From NCBI GenBank assembly GCA_002335865.1, contig DDCY01000029.1, forward strand, positions 260,620 to 324,619: a stretch of 64,000 bases of DNA, written 5' to 3'. This DNA comes from Saprospiraceae bacterium UBA1994. GTDB lineage: Bacteria; Bacteroidota; Bacteroidia; Chitinophagales; Saprospiraceae. How positions within the stretch are numbered: position 1 is the stretch's first letter; every line of letters starts with the position of its first letter. Below are positions 8,761 to 17,653 of this stretch, piece by piece. The position numbers and the translations under genes are program-made. The notes below the pieces were generated by a model. The model ran no database searches, was not told where the DNA came from, and worked only from the letters and a program-made list of their open reading frames with translations.

Positions 8761-9207
8761 ATGATTAATAATTACACAATGAATCCTTTAGAGTCGATAG
8801 ACACTAACAAGCTAAAAGAAGAGCTAAAATACACCACATCGAGATCAGGCGGTGCAGGAGGACAACACGTTAATAAAGTCGAGACTAAAGTCACCGTAAA
8901 ATTCAATGTAAAAGAATCAACATCACTCACTGAAGATCAAAAAGAAATTCTCTTAGAAAAATTAAAGAATAAAATCAATAGAAAAGGGCAGCTAGTCTTA
9001 CATCATCAGACAGATCGTTCACAACTCACCAATAAAGAAAAAGTAATAAAAAAGCTTCTGGCACTCCTCAAGAAATCGCTGAAGCAACCCAAAAGGAGAA
9101 AGAAAACAAAACCTAGTAAAGCCTCGATTCAAGAAAGCAAGAAGAATAAGAAAGTAAGATCTAATGTCAAAGCTACAAGGAAGAAGATTAGGGCTAGTGA
9201 TTTGTAA
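8761..9207 (+). CDS. arfB: ArfB/YaeJ-like peptidyl-tRNA hydrolase
   Basis: A release-factor-like protein consisting of only the RF-1 catalytic domain. It rescues ribosomes stalled on mRNAs without a stop codon by hydrolysing peptidyl-tRNA. The GGQ motif is at residues 33-35 (SGGAGGQHVNKVET), and a Lys/Arg-rich C-terminal tail (about residues 100-148) matches the tail that ArfB inserts into the empty mRNA channel. I chose ATG 8761 (148 residues); ATG 8779 is an equally possible start, and the GTG at 8710 seems too far upstream. The gene stands alone on the plus strand. Confidence 0.88.
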   Translation: MINNYTMNPLESIDTNKLKEELKYTTSRSGGAGGQHVNKVETKVTVKFNVKESTSLTEDQKEILLEKLKNKINRKGQLVLHHQTDRSQLTNKEKVIKKLLALLKKSLKQPKRRKKTKPSKASIQESKKNKKVRSNVKATRKKIRASDL

Positions 9208-9380
9208 GACATTTGATTCGCTTTAATGAGATATGTCGATAACCAATTCATTAGTTGCTGCTGCTGGTCTGATGATTCCAAAGTGATATTAGCTTTATCG
9301 CATTTAACTGTCTATATTTCCCTTTCCCCATAATAAAAGGCACTTTTGTAGTCTGATTTTGCAATGAAAGATACGCAGAA

Positions 9381-10754
9381 ATGAAAATAACAGCAGTAAC
9401 CATCAAAGGCTTAGAGGAAGTACTGGCTCAAGAACTTATAGACTTAGGAGCAAAAGATATAGAAATAATGCACAGAGCTGTAGGTTTCCATGGAGACCAA
9501 GAGTTACTTTATAAGGCTAATTATTGGCTGAGAACTGCGATAAGAGTTCTTGTACCTGTACATATATTTACTGTAAAGGACGAAGAAGATTTGTATGATA
9601 AGGTATTCGATTTGCCATGGGATAATTATATGGACATCGATCAGACTTTCTCTATTGATGCAGTGGTATCTTCTCACCAATTTACACATTCCAAGTATAT
9701 AGCGTTGAAGACTAAAGATGCGCTAGTGGATAAGTGGAGAAAGCTAGAAGGCCGTAGACCGGATGTGAATACTTTGACTCCAGATGTCAAGGTCCACGTC
9801 AGAATATACAATAGTGAAGTTACGATCTCTTTGGATAGTTCATCAGATTCGCTACATAGAAGAGGGTATAGGACACATTCAGTTCCTGCTCCGATTAATG
9901 AAGTATTAGCAGCAGGTATGATTCTACTCTCTGGCTGGGATAAGAAGACCACTTTCCTAGACCCTATGTGTGGCTCTGGTACTTTGGTGATGGAAGCATT
10001 AACTCTTGCAGCTGGTCGACCTCCACAAGATAAGGATCGTAGATTTGGATTTAAGCAATGGAGAGACTTCGATAATGATCTGTGGGATAAGGTGACAGAT
10101 GTAGAAGTAGACTACAGCAATCTGCCCAAGATTATCGCTAGAGATAAAGGTTTACGTCCACTCAAAGCTACAGAAATGAATATCGGTCATTTAGGCTGGT
10201 TAGATTATATTTCAGTGGAGAAGAGTGATTTCTTCAAGTCTCAGCAAAGTGATGAAAAATTCCATATCGTCATGAATCCTCCATACGATGAGCGACTCAG
10301 GGAAAGAGACATTGTTCAATTTTATCAATTTATTGGCGATACGCTCAAGTCTGCTTACACTGGGTCTGAAGCTTGGATTATCGCTGGAAACGAAGAGGGA
10401 CTCAAGAGTATAGGATTGCGTGCATCTCGGCGTATATCTATGATGAATGGACCTATCCCTTCAAAATTCTGTAAATTTGAAATGTATGAAGGGACAAGGA
10501 AAATTAAGGACAAAACTACCGGAAACGATAAAGGTCAGGATAAAGGAAGTAGACGGAATGATAGAGACTATGATAAAGGATATAAAGAGAAAGATAGAAG
10601 CCGCGATAAATCGAGTAGAGGTAACTATAGCAACAGCGATACAGGCAACAACAGCGATAAAAGCAAAAAGAGCCGCAATGAAGGTAGTAGCGATAAAAGC
10701 CGTTATAAAAGAAAAGAAGATAACAGCGATAGCGCTTTTGATCGCCCTTGGTAG
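9381..10754 (+). CDS. THUMP-domain RNA methyltransferase (RlmL/TrmN-like) with charged tail
   Basis: A class I SAM-dependent guanine-N2-type RNA methyltransferase. The N-terminal ferredoxin-like/THUMP region (about 1-155) binds RNA. The methyltransferase domain (about 165-370) has the SAM loop DPMCGSGT at 194-201 and the catalytic NPPY at 299-302. These features place it with RlmL (23S m2G2445) and TrmN; it lacks the second RlmK domain. Residues 375-457 form an unusual low-complexity tail of Lys, Asp, Ser, Arg and Asn with repeated DK/SDKS units, ending in FDRPW. The tail is encoded by degenerate GATAAA-type repeats and is probably disordered. Confidence 0.88.
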   Translation: MKITAVTIKGLEEVLAQELIDLGAKDIEIMHRAVGFHGDQELLYKANYWLRTAIRVLVPVHIFTVKDEEDLYDKVFDLPWDNYMDIDQTFSIDAVVSSHQFTHSKYIALKTKDALVDKWRKLEGRRPDVNTLTPDVKVHVRIYNSEVTISLDSSSDSLHRRGYRTHSVPAPINEVLAAGMILLSGWDKKTTFLDPMCGSGTLVMEALTLAAGRPPQDKDRRFGFKQWRDFDNDLWDKVTDVEVDYSNLPKIIARDKGLRPLKATEMNIGHLGWLDYISVEKSDFFKSQQSDEKFHIVMNPPYDERLRERDIVQFYQFIGDTLKSAYTGSEAWIIAGNEEGLKSIGLRASRRISMMNGPIPSKFCKFEMYEGTRKIKDKTTGNDKGQDKGSRRNDRDYDKGYKEKDRSRDKSSRGNYSNSDTGNNSDKSKKSRNEGSSDKSRYKRKEDNSDSAFDRPW

Positions 10755-10764
10755 CAGTGTAGAT

Positions 10765-11115
10765 ATGATGGCTGCTCAACAAATTGGTGGCCCAGAGTTT
10801 GACATTTTTAAGACTCATATAGATAGAACTTATTCTGTTACTGACCACCTCAATGTCTATGTAGATCATTACGGATCTATAGAATTGGTGCTATCTGAGT
10901 ACCAATTTCGCATCAATATAAAAGAAAAAATATCAGATTTGCAACAGATCTTCAAATTGCCTAAACTGAATAGTAATGCGTGGATTAAAGAGTGGAAATC
11001 TTCCGACTTACCGATTTTTTGTAGAGCAGAACATTTGATCCAAAAGCAATCGGGTATTCCATTTAGGTTTCGATTGGGCTCTGTAGATTATGTTAATGCT
11101 TTAGAAGGAAAGTAG
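10765..11115 (+). CDS. Small conserved-looking protein of unknown function
   Basis: 116 codons starting at adjacent ATGs (10765 or 10768), 10 bases after the methyltransferase stop. The frame is open further upstream, but that part overlaps the repetitive tail of the methyltransferase and is a shadow. The protein (GGPEFDIFKTHIDRTYSV at the start) has alternating hydrophobic patterning and no signal peptide or membrane segment. I do not recognise the family. The tight spacing suggests co-transcription with the methyltransferase. Confidence 0.55.
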   Translation: MMAAQQIGGPEFDIFKTHIDRTYSVTDHLNVYVDHYGSIELVLSEYQFRINIKEKISDLQQIFKLPKLNSNAWIKEWKSSDLPIFCRAEHLIQKQSGIPFRFRLGSVDYVNALEGK

Positions 11116-11198
11116 TTATCGATCATCACATTGGTATTCTTGATTTCGTTTAAGTATTATACTTATATTTATGGATTAAATTACAATAATTAATAATT

Positions 11199-11768
11199 AT
11201 GAAATCAATACTAAATCTAAGATACCTTCTGGCAATAGCTGTGGTTGCTACAATATTCACTTCTTGCGGTAAAGACGACGATGGTGGAGGAGCAACTACA
11301 ATAATGGGTTGTACGGACTCTGAAGCAGAAAATTATAACGCTGATGCTACAGAATCAGATAATAGTTGTGTGTATGCTAGAGATAAATTTATTGGGAACT
11401 ACCAAGGGAGTATGACGTTCCAGAATCTTGGAGGATTGTTGGATCAAGATTCTTTGGCTTTTACCATAACACCTGGTATCTCAAATGCAAACGAGGTATT
11501 AGTTGGTGTTACCATACAAAGTGTACCAGTTTTCTTAGACGGAATAGCAGTTGGTGATTCTATTTTGGTAGATGATGTATTTAATCTTCCCGATGGTGGA
11601 GCTATAAACCCAATACTAACAGGTATGCCAGTAGAGGTTGTTTTTGCAGGAGGAGTAGAAATGATGAATGATGGACAGACTGTGGAAGGTCAATTAGATA
11701 TAGTTTTCAAAACTGAATCACTTGATGATATAGCAGATATAGCGACTCTTGAAGGAGTAAAGCAATAG
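11199..11768 (+). CDS. Secreted lipoprotein of unknown function
   Basis: A 189-residue protein whose N-terminus ends in a lipobox (TIFTSC, Cys at about residue 24), followed by an Asp/Gly linker typical of exported Bacteroidota lipoproteins. Residues 36-58 contain the GCTDSEAENYN...SC motif, a short two-cysteine repeat frequently seen in cell-surface proteins of this phylum. The remainder is rich in beta-type hydrophobic alternation. No enzyme motif is visible. It stands alone with an AT-rich upstream region. Confidence 0.75.
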   Translation: MKSILNLRYLLAIAVVATIFTSCGKDDDGGGATTIMGCTDSEAENYNADATESDNSCVYARDKFIGNYQGSMTFQNLGGLLDQDSLAFTITPGISNANEVLVGVTIQSVPVFLDGIAVGDSILVDDVFNLPDGGAINPILTGMPVEVVFAGGVEMMNDGQTVEGQLDIVFKTESLDDIADIATLEGVKQ

Positions 11769-11835
11769 GCGCAAATTTTAAACAAATTTATATTAGCTCT
11801 CAAGTATTTACTTGGGAGCTACAGTAAGATAAGTA

Positions 11836-12122
11836 ATGTTGCCGAGAGATAACCATGGTTACACGGCGAAAGAATCCATCTTGCACATGCTCTGGGAACA
11901 AGATCAATGGCTAGAAAAGTACGTAAAGAAATTTCCTAGTAGATTAAAGCCAAATTTTTAAAGGAGAAATAATATCATATCTTAGGCAAATACCAAACTA
12001 CTAGATAAGTTCTATTAATAAAAATGCTTCAGCAAGTAAAAACAGAGTACCAAGCGGATGTTAATAGATTTAACTATCAATATGCTCAAGTAATATTCGA
12101 TGTGATCAAGAAGACAAAATAA
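11836..12122 (+). pseudogene. Decayed coding remnant, family unknown
   Basis: Two coding-like stretches lie in a 430-base gap. The first begins at ATG 11836 and runs about 42 codons (HGYTAKESILHMLWEQDQWL in the middle) to a stop. The second ends at TAA 12120-12122 after QQVKTEYQADVNRFNYQY and later residues. They are in different frames with stops between. Amino-acid composition is protein-like rather than that of random AT-rich DNA. I cannot name the parent family. Confidence 0.4.
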
Positions 12123-12198
12123 TAGTATTATTCTTGATATAAATTATCCTCAAGAATCGTTAACGTTTTCGGCTTCTTTTAGTTTTATGGCTCTCCAA

Positions 12199-13002
12199 TC
12201 ACTTTTTACGAAATTCGTTAATCTTAAAATCACAGGTGATTGTTAAATTTTTAGCAAGGATTTTACCAAGAGTTTTTTCATTAGCACTCCAGTAATAGGG
12301 CGTCATTTGCAGCATTGATTTTCTCTCATCTTTCTCTTCTAGTGTGATAGTAAATGTTATTATCTCTTTGTTAATTAAATCAAATTGTGATGATAGCACA
12401 AGACTAGGATCGTAATCGTGAGGAATGTAAGATTCATATATTTCTTCGGCTATTTCTCTCATATGATTGGGGCCAGCAGATACGATGATTACTTGTCCTC
12501 TATCAGCTAGGATGCGATTGATTTCGGATGCTTCAATGGGAGAAAATATCGTCAAGTATGTACTTACAGATTGGTCAGCTATTGGAATCTCGTTCATTCC
12601 AGCAATAAAAAAGAATTGATCTTTATATTTTTTAGCCGCCTTTTTAATAGCTTCTTTCGAAATATCAAAACCTAGGATGTCGAGATCATTTATGTGCTGT
12701 TTGATTTGTGCGCCATAGTATCCTTCACCACATCCTGCATCTAGTAGCAAAGCATTTTCCTTATGCTCTATAGTTTTTATGAGATGATCCACCAATGGTG
12801 CATAATATCCACTTTCGAGAAACAATCTTCTTGCATTGATCATTTCTTTGCTATCGCCTGGATTTTTACTATTTTTTTTTTGAACTGGAAGCAGATTGAC
12901 ATATCCCTCTTTTGAGACATCATAGCTATGATGTCTTTTGCATCTGTATGTGCTTTCAGATAACTTTAATGGTAACTGACATATAGGACAGATTAGATGC
13001 AT
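12199..13002 (-). CDS. rlmA: 23S rRNA (guanine-N1)-methyltransferase, RlmA family
   Basis: A 267-residue SAM-dependent methyltransferase. The N-terminal zinc site uses C5, C8, C21 and H25, the same spacing as E. coli RlmA, followed by the conserved SYDVSKEGYVNLLP segment. The SAM motif LLDAGCGEGYYG is at about residues 86-97. RlmA modifies G745 in helix 35 of 23S rRNA and RlmAII-type homologues modify G748; the exact target here cannot be decided. It follows another methyltransferase gene by 27 bases on the same strand, so the pair is probably an operon. Confidence 0.9.
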   Translation of the reverse strand: MHLICPICQLPLKLSESTYRCKRHHSYDVSKEGYVNLLPVQKKNSKNPGDSKEMINARRLFLESGYYAPLVDHLIKTIEHKENALLLDAGCGEGYYGAQIKQHINDLDILGFDISKEAIKKAAKKYKDQFFFIAGMNEIPIADQSVSTYLTIFSPIEASEINRILADRGQVIIVSAGPNHMREIAEEIYESYIPHDYDPSLVLSSQFDLINKEIITFTITLEEKDERKSMLQMTPYYWSANEKTLGKILAKNLTITCDFKINEFRKK

Positions 13003-13029
13003 ATTCGTTGACTAAGCGCTATTATTTAA

Positions 13030-13887
13030 TTATTTTTTGATTTTACTGAACAGGCCAACTTGCCATATCTTTTTCCAGTTTTCTATGAGTGCGAAGTGTT
13101 GTTTTGATTTCATACTCTTATTGAAAAACAAAAATCCAGAACTATAAATATCGACTGAGTAAGTTACGGCTGTATGTTGGATTAATTGCTTCCAAGCATT
13201 GAGCATGCCATCTGACCAGTAAATATCATCTAAGACAATCACACTATTTTCATTTAAGTAAGGTAGTATCTTGTCAAAATATTCTATCGTAGCATCGTAA
13301 CTATGATTTCCATCTAAATATGCGAGATCTACTTGTTTCATTCGACCTAAAGTAGGCGTAAGAGTTTCTTCAAAGATGCCGGTTACGATCTCAATATTAG
13401 GTAGTTCAAGTTGCTTTGCATTATGTCGAGCTATATCGGCCGATGCAGGGTTACCCTCTAGAGAGATCACCTTTGTATCATTATTTACAGCAGCCAGATA
13501 AGCGGTAGATATACCTAACGAACTCCCAAGTTCTAATACATTCTTACAATTGTAACACTTCACGGCATTGAAAAGTATTCTACATGTTTTTACTGGACTC
13601 AATGATGTCTTAGCTATCTGTGCAATCCGACGTGTATTTCCTGATAGCTTTTTGGAACCAGCACCTAATTCGATGAATGGGATGCTGTCTTCTGATTTGA
13701 GATACAATTTTCGAAGGTGTTCTATTTCTTCATATTTGTAATATGCCTTTTCTTGGTCCAATACTTTAGTAATGAAGTTATATATAGCTGGAGAATGCAC
13801 TTGATAGGCATTGACGGCCTTGCTGTAATACGAGAGATATCGACCTATTGCAGACATGTGTTGTAAGTACGGTGATTTTAATGACAC
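13030..13887 (-). CDS. Class I SAM-dependent methyltransferase (O-methyltransferase-like)
   Basis: A 285-residue protein with a SAM-binding motif VLELGSSLGISTAYLA in the middle and an acidic DGNHSYDATIEYFDK segment, typical of the small-molecule O-methyltransferase-like group. The first 60 residues carry a YYSKAVNAYQVHSP pattern shared by a Bacteroidota-specific set of such proteins. The start is taken as GTG 13887; ATG 13857 (MSAIGRYL) is a good alternative. It is immediately upstream of rlmA. Substrate unknown. Confidence 0.75.
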   Translation of the reverse strand: MSLKSPYLQHMSAIGRYLSYYSKAVNAYQVHSPAIYNFITKVLDQEKAYYKYEEIEHLRKLYLKSEDSIPFIELGAGSKKLSGNTRRIAQIAKTSLSPVKTCRILFNAVKCYNCKNVLELGSSLGISTAYLAAVNNDTKVISLEGNPASADIARHNAKQLELPNIEIVTGIFEETLTPTLGRMKQVDLAYLDGNHSYDATIEYFDKILPYLNENSVIVLDDIYWSDGMLNAWKQLIQHTAVTYSVDIYSSGFLFFNKSMKSKQHFALIENWKKIWQVGLFSKIKK

Positions 13888-14232
13888 TAAAGTACTGAAA
13901 AGTGGGGTATATCATTTAGTTATTACAACGGGTTAAAGCAATATTGATTAAGTAACATCGGCAAGTACTTTATCGACGATTATTTATTTAACGCTAATTT
14001 ATCTAGATCATTGCGATAGATTTTGGCTCTTTTACTTTACTTGGCGTTATAAGTAGAGTTTATCAGAGTTGTTGCGTTACTGCTTATAACGTGTTTTAGC
14101 GACTATTATGCTGATAGGCTATCTTTCGATTGGTTGCATTGAACATTAGAACAAGAGTTTGGATATTGGTATTAAAAAAGGCCAACAGTATTACTCTTGA
14201 CCTCTCATTAATCTTCAAGAATCTTGTATATA
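13888..14232. other. Gene-free stretch with an inverted repeat
   Basis: No open frame or recognisable remnant was found here. The only structured element is the CGTTATAAG inverted repeat at 14045-14091. Confidence 0.4.
14045..14091. repeat. Inverted repeat CGTTATAAG...CTTATAACG
   Basis: Perfect 9-base arms at 14045-14053 and 14083-14091 enclose a 29-base loop that itself has repeated AGAGTT units. There is no T run, so it is not a typical terminator. It resembles small folded intergenic elements or attC-like sites, but lacks the standard RYYYAAC core. Confidence 0.5.
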
Positions 14233-14657
14233 CTAGTCTTGTGGTATTCTTAGCATTTGCCCGAGGTAGATCAATGATGAACCTTTTAACATTGGCTTGT
14301 TAGCTTCAAATATTTTCATGTATTTCATTGGATCACCGTAGTGAAATTTAGCGATTTTAGATAGAGGATATTCATCTTTCACTTAGTAAAATACGGATAC
14401 ATCTTTTAGTAGTCCTACAGGTATTCTGTCATCAACTGTTGCTACTCCTTCGATACTTTCTAGTGAAAGAATTACCTTTTCGCTATCTGCTTATGATTCA
14501 GTTTGGCTAAGCACTTTAACGATCTCAACCTCTCCTCTATTAATAGATCATCTCTACCAAAACTCATCGAGTTTACTACAGCTCCTAGTACAATTTGTTT
14601 TCTGTCTTTTGTAGCTTCTGTTTCAGCGTCAGGTTTTAGCTCATTAAATTGTCCTTT
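14233..14657 (-). pseudogene. Dead BON-LysM protein gene (Kbp/YgaU-like)
   Basis: Reading the minus strand through stops gives a clear LysM domain, KIAKFHYGDPMKYMKIFEAN and then LGQMLRIPQD before a stop at 14233. It is preceded by the end of a BON domain (KVILSLESIEGVATVDD). At least two in-frame TAA codons (between FY and VKDEYPL, and before ADSEKV) and one frameshift (upstream part KPDAETEATKDRKQIVLGAV in another frame) destroy it. The domain order equals that of the potassium-binding protein Kbp. No start codon survives. The family call is from motif recognition. Confidence 0.8.
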
Positions 14658-14812
14658 CTACCATTTAATTTAACACAAGTTCTCTTTACAATTAAGATAA
14701 TCCTACAAGTTTTATGCTGTTTATTTTATAAATAACTTACACCAAGTTTATAAAATATTTGCTCTTTACCTGCTAATCTAGTTCTAAAACAAAAAGTTTA
14801 GTAGGTTTTAAA

Positions 14813-16213
14813 TTATAGGTGAATTACTTCTCCATATGCTTGCGCAGTAGCTTCCATTATGGCTTCACTCATAGTAGGATGGGGATGTACAGCTTTGAGG
14901 ATTTCATGTCCTGTCGTCTCTAGTTTTCTAGCTACGACCATCTCGGCGATCATTTCAGTAACATTAGCTCCGATCATGTGAGCACCTAGTAACTCACCAT
15001 ACTTAGCATCATAGATAACTTTCACGAAGCCTTCTTTAGCGCCTGCAGCACTTGCTTTTCCACTTGCTGAGAATGGAAATTTACCCACTTTGAGCACATA
15101 TCCTGCCTCTTTGGCTTCTACTTCAGTCATGCCTACACTAGCTACTTCAGGTGCACAGTAAGTACAGGAAGGTATATTGCCATAATCCAGTGGTTGTACG
15201 TGTTCTCCAGCTATTTTCTCTACACATATCAATGCCTCAGCAGTAGCAACGTGTGCTAATGCGGCTCCAGGTACTACATCACCGATAGCATAGATACCTG
15301 GTATATTAGTTCTATAGTATTCGTCTACTTGAACTAGTCCTCTTTCAGTTTTGATGCCCAATGCCTCTAGGCCGATACCTTCAATATTAGGAGAAACTCC
15401 TGCAGCTGATAGAACTATATCACATTCTATGATTTCTTCTTTGCTACCATCTTTATTGCTCTTGACTTTTACTTTACAGTCTTTGCCGCTTATATCTACG
15501 CTTTGTACGGCTGTATTAGCCATTACGTTGATTCCAGCTTTCTTAAATACTTTAGTAAGCTCTTTAGAAATATCTTTATCTTCTCTTGGTACGAGTCCTT
15601 GAGCCATATATTCTACTACTGTTACTTCCGTTCCAATTGAATTGTAGAAATAAGCGAACTCTACGCCTATCGCTCCAGCTCCTACCACAACCATTTTCTT
15701 TGGCTGCTTGGATAATGTCATTGCCTCACGATAAGCAATGATTTTCTTTCCATCTATCGGAAGGCTAGGAAGTTCTTTTGCTCTCCCACCTGTTGCAAGG
15801 ATAATGTGAGGGGCAGAATATTCTTTTTTCTTCCCATTAGAATCAGTCACTACTACTTTTTTTCCTCTTGCTAGCTTTCCGAATCCTTCGATTACTGTTA
15901 CTTTATTCTTTTTCATAAGGAATTGAACACCCTTGCTCATTCCATCTGCTACTCCTCTAGATCTGCTGATCATACCTCCAAAGTCTGCTTTGGGTTTAGC
16001 TACTTTAATGCCATAATCTGCAGCATGATTGATATAGTCAAATACGTTGGCACTTTTAAGAAGAGCTTTAGTAGGGATACAACCCCAGTTAAGACATACT
16101 CCACCTAGTGATTCTTTCTCAACTACAGCTACTTTCAATCCTAACTGTGAAGCTCTTATCGCTGCAGGATATCCACCTGGTCCTGAGCCTATTATGATTA
16201 TGTCAAATTCCAT
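14813..16213 (-). CDS. lpdA: Dihydrolipoyl dehydrogenase
   Basis: The FAD-dependent E3 subunit of 2-oxoacid dehydrogenase complexes; it reoxidises dihydrolipoamide with NAD+. It has the FAD Rossmann motif IIGSGPGG (7-14), the redox disulfide C40/C45 in GGVCLNWGCIPTK, the NAD motif VVGAGAIGVEF, and the C-terminal HPHPTMSEA active-site His segment. The start is ATG 16213 (466 residues); 18 more codons are open upstream, but a TATATTTG promoter element overlaps that extension. No E1 or E2 genes are adjacent, and its flanks contain dead genes. Confidence 0.96.
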   Translation of the reverse strand: MEFDIIIIGSGPGGYPAAIRASQLGLKVAVVEKESLGGVCLNWGCIPTKALLKSANVFDYINHAADYGIKVAKPKADFGGMISRSRGVADGMSKGVQFLMKKNKVTVIEGFGKLARGKKVVVTDSNGKKKEYSAPHIILATGGRAKELPSLPIDGKKIIAYREAMTLSKQPKKMVVVGAGAIGVEFAYFYNSIGTEVTVVEYMAQGLVPREDKDISKELTKVFKKAGINVMANTAVQSVDISGKDCKVKVKSNKDGSKEEIIECDIVLSAAGVSPNIEGIGLEALGIKTERGLVQVDEYYRTNIPGIYAIGDVVPGAALAHVATAEALICVEKIAGEHVQPLDYGNIPSCTYCAPEVASVGMTEVEAKEAGYVLKVGKFPFSASGKASAAGAKEGFVKVIYDAKYGELLGAHMIGANVTEMIAEMVVARKLETTGHEILKAVHPHPTMSEAIMEATAQAYGEVIHL

Positions 16214-16264
16214 ATATGTTATTTGTGTTGTTATAATTGGAAAACAAGTTTTAGCATTGGGATG

Positions 16265-16272
16265 CAAATATA
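16265..16272 (-). promoter_or_regulatory. -7 promoter element of lpdA
   Basis: TATATTTG on the minus strand, 51 bases upstream of ATG 16213. Its position rules against the longer N-terminal extension. Confidence 0.6.
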
Positions 16273-16324
16273 ATCAAGTGAATTAAAGTATATATTAAAT
16301 CTATGTAAGATCATTGCTATAGTA

Positions 16325-16468
16325 TTAGTTTTCGTAAGAAATTGATTTTGGATTTAGTTTATATTCATTGGGGTCGTAAGTGCCTTCTTTTTTCATAAAT
16401 ATGAAAATAATGATACCTTTTAAAATGGGTATTAGTACAAATAAAAAAACCGCTGCGATTGGTATTAT
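16325..16468 (-). pseudogene. Remnant of a membrane protein C-terminus
   Basis: A minus-strand frame with no start codon encodes a hydrophobic segment (FLFVLIPILKGIIIFIF) followed by a polar end, KKEGTYDPNEYKLNPKS, and a stop at 16325. The frame begins directly after a TGA. It reads like the tail of an integral membrane protein whose front has been lost. The family is not recognised. Confidence 0.4.
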
Positions 16469-16561
16469 TCACCCTGTATGGGATCAACGATAGATTAGGT
16501 ATAACAATACCAAGAGTTTGTAATTTGTCGTAGCGAGTCCTTCGGTAAAGTCACGATTGTC

Positions 16562-16741
16562 TTAATTTAGAGCTTTGATAGTTATGTTGCCTTTCATATC
16601 GATATCTCCCCACTTAAATGGATTGGATTGGAAGTCGTCAAGATAGATTTCTGCTACGGTTGCATTGCTATGATTGGAAATCTTGTCATCTTTGCAGAAT
16701 ATACAAACGCATGCCATTAATAAGAAAATGTTAATCCTTAC
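16562..16741 (-). pseudogene. Possible truncated exported protein remnant
   Basis: A 59-codon minus-strand frame gives a signal-like hydrophobic start (INIFLLMACVCIFC) then a polar part ending GDIDMKGNITIKALN. No ATG, GTG or TTG lies at a sensible place before the hydrophobic segment. It may be a lipoprotein gene that lost its start. An internal ATG would give a 48-residue product. Confidence 0.3.
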
Positions 16742-16818
16742 GAATCAGCGAAGTTTTATGTAACTCGATGACGGTAGCATAGGAGTAAGAAAATGACTAA
16801 CTGATAAATAAAGCATAT

Positions 16819-17376
16819 ATGTTACTATTAAAAGGTTTGATTATAGTGTTTTCATTGCTACTATCAACATCAGTTTGGTCTCAGTCTACCAATTGGTCCA
16901 ATTGGGTCACTTTCGAATCTAGAGACGGAGCATTCAAAATGGCTGCACCGAGTGAGCCACAGTACCTTGTCAAAGAAATCACAACAAGCATAGGAGCCAT
17001 GGAGTTACACTCATATATGGTGGCACCTCAATATGATGATCAGAATCCAAACCTAATGTACCTCATAGAATATTACGATTATCCAGAAGGCACTTTTCCT
17101 GAGGATAGCACAGCGCTGAAACTTTTTTTTTATGAGCAAACCGCTCAAGCGACATCATACGAGATTGGAGGTACGCTTTCCTACAGTTCTGAATCTTCAA
17201 TAGATGGTATCGATGGTTTTTTATATCGTTGTCAATACAAGAATGATGCGTATGTAATGAAGTCACGTATGTTTTTTGTAGGTGATAGATTTTATCATAT
17301 CAAAGTGTATTCAGAAAAAGAATTTAGTCTTAACGATGAAATGGACTGGTATCTCGATAGTTTTAAGTTGAAGTAA
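16819..17376 (+). CDS. Secreted protein of unknown function
   Basis: A 185-residue protein with a clear signal peptide (residues 1-21, cleavage after VWS before QSTNW). The mature part begins with a SRDGAFKMAAPSEP block and continues with alternating beta-strand patterning, ending DWYLDSFKLK. That front block (small residue, G-x-F-x-V/M, P) resembles the PsbP-like or DUF1795-like folds, but I cannot assign it. It stands alone, about 280 bases upstream of topB. Confidence 0.7.
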   Translation: MLLLKGLIIVFSLLLSTSVWSQSTNWSNWVTFESRDGAFKMAAPSEPQYLVKEITTSIGAMELHSYMVAPQYDDQNPNLMYLIEYYDYPEGTFPEDSTALKLFFYEQTAQATSYEIGGTLSYSSESSIDGIDGFLYRCQYKNDAYVMKSRMFFVGDRFYHIKVYSEKEFSLNDEMDWYLDSFKLK

Positions 17377-17653
17377 TAAGGTTTTGTGAGAATGCGATAT
17401 TGAGAGTGTGAGATTGTATAATGAGAGAGTCTTTAAACTTGTCAATAGATTTTCTAACAAATAGTAAGTTTTCTACTTTGTGGTCAATATTACCATATCT
17501 GATAGTACCTTGATCCTAATACTACACTCATGCTGGTAAGGTATTTTCTAGCTGATATTTAATTGCTCATTCTCTTATTGAATACCTAATACTTAAATTT
17601 ACGTATGATTGAATTTATCGATCTTATTCATTCACAATAAATAATCTTTCCCT

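Noticed and set aside
10447..10764. Longer N-terminus for the small protein at 10765
   Set aside because: This part is the second frame of the repetitive methyltransferase tail; its Ile/Ala/Lys-rich content mirrors the repeats.
14233..14657. In-frame TAA codons read as sense (stop-codon reassignment)
   Set aside because: Intact genes in the window end normally at TAA, TAG and TGA, and the broken genes also carry frameshifts and lost starts. Decay explains them better.
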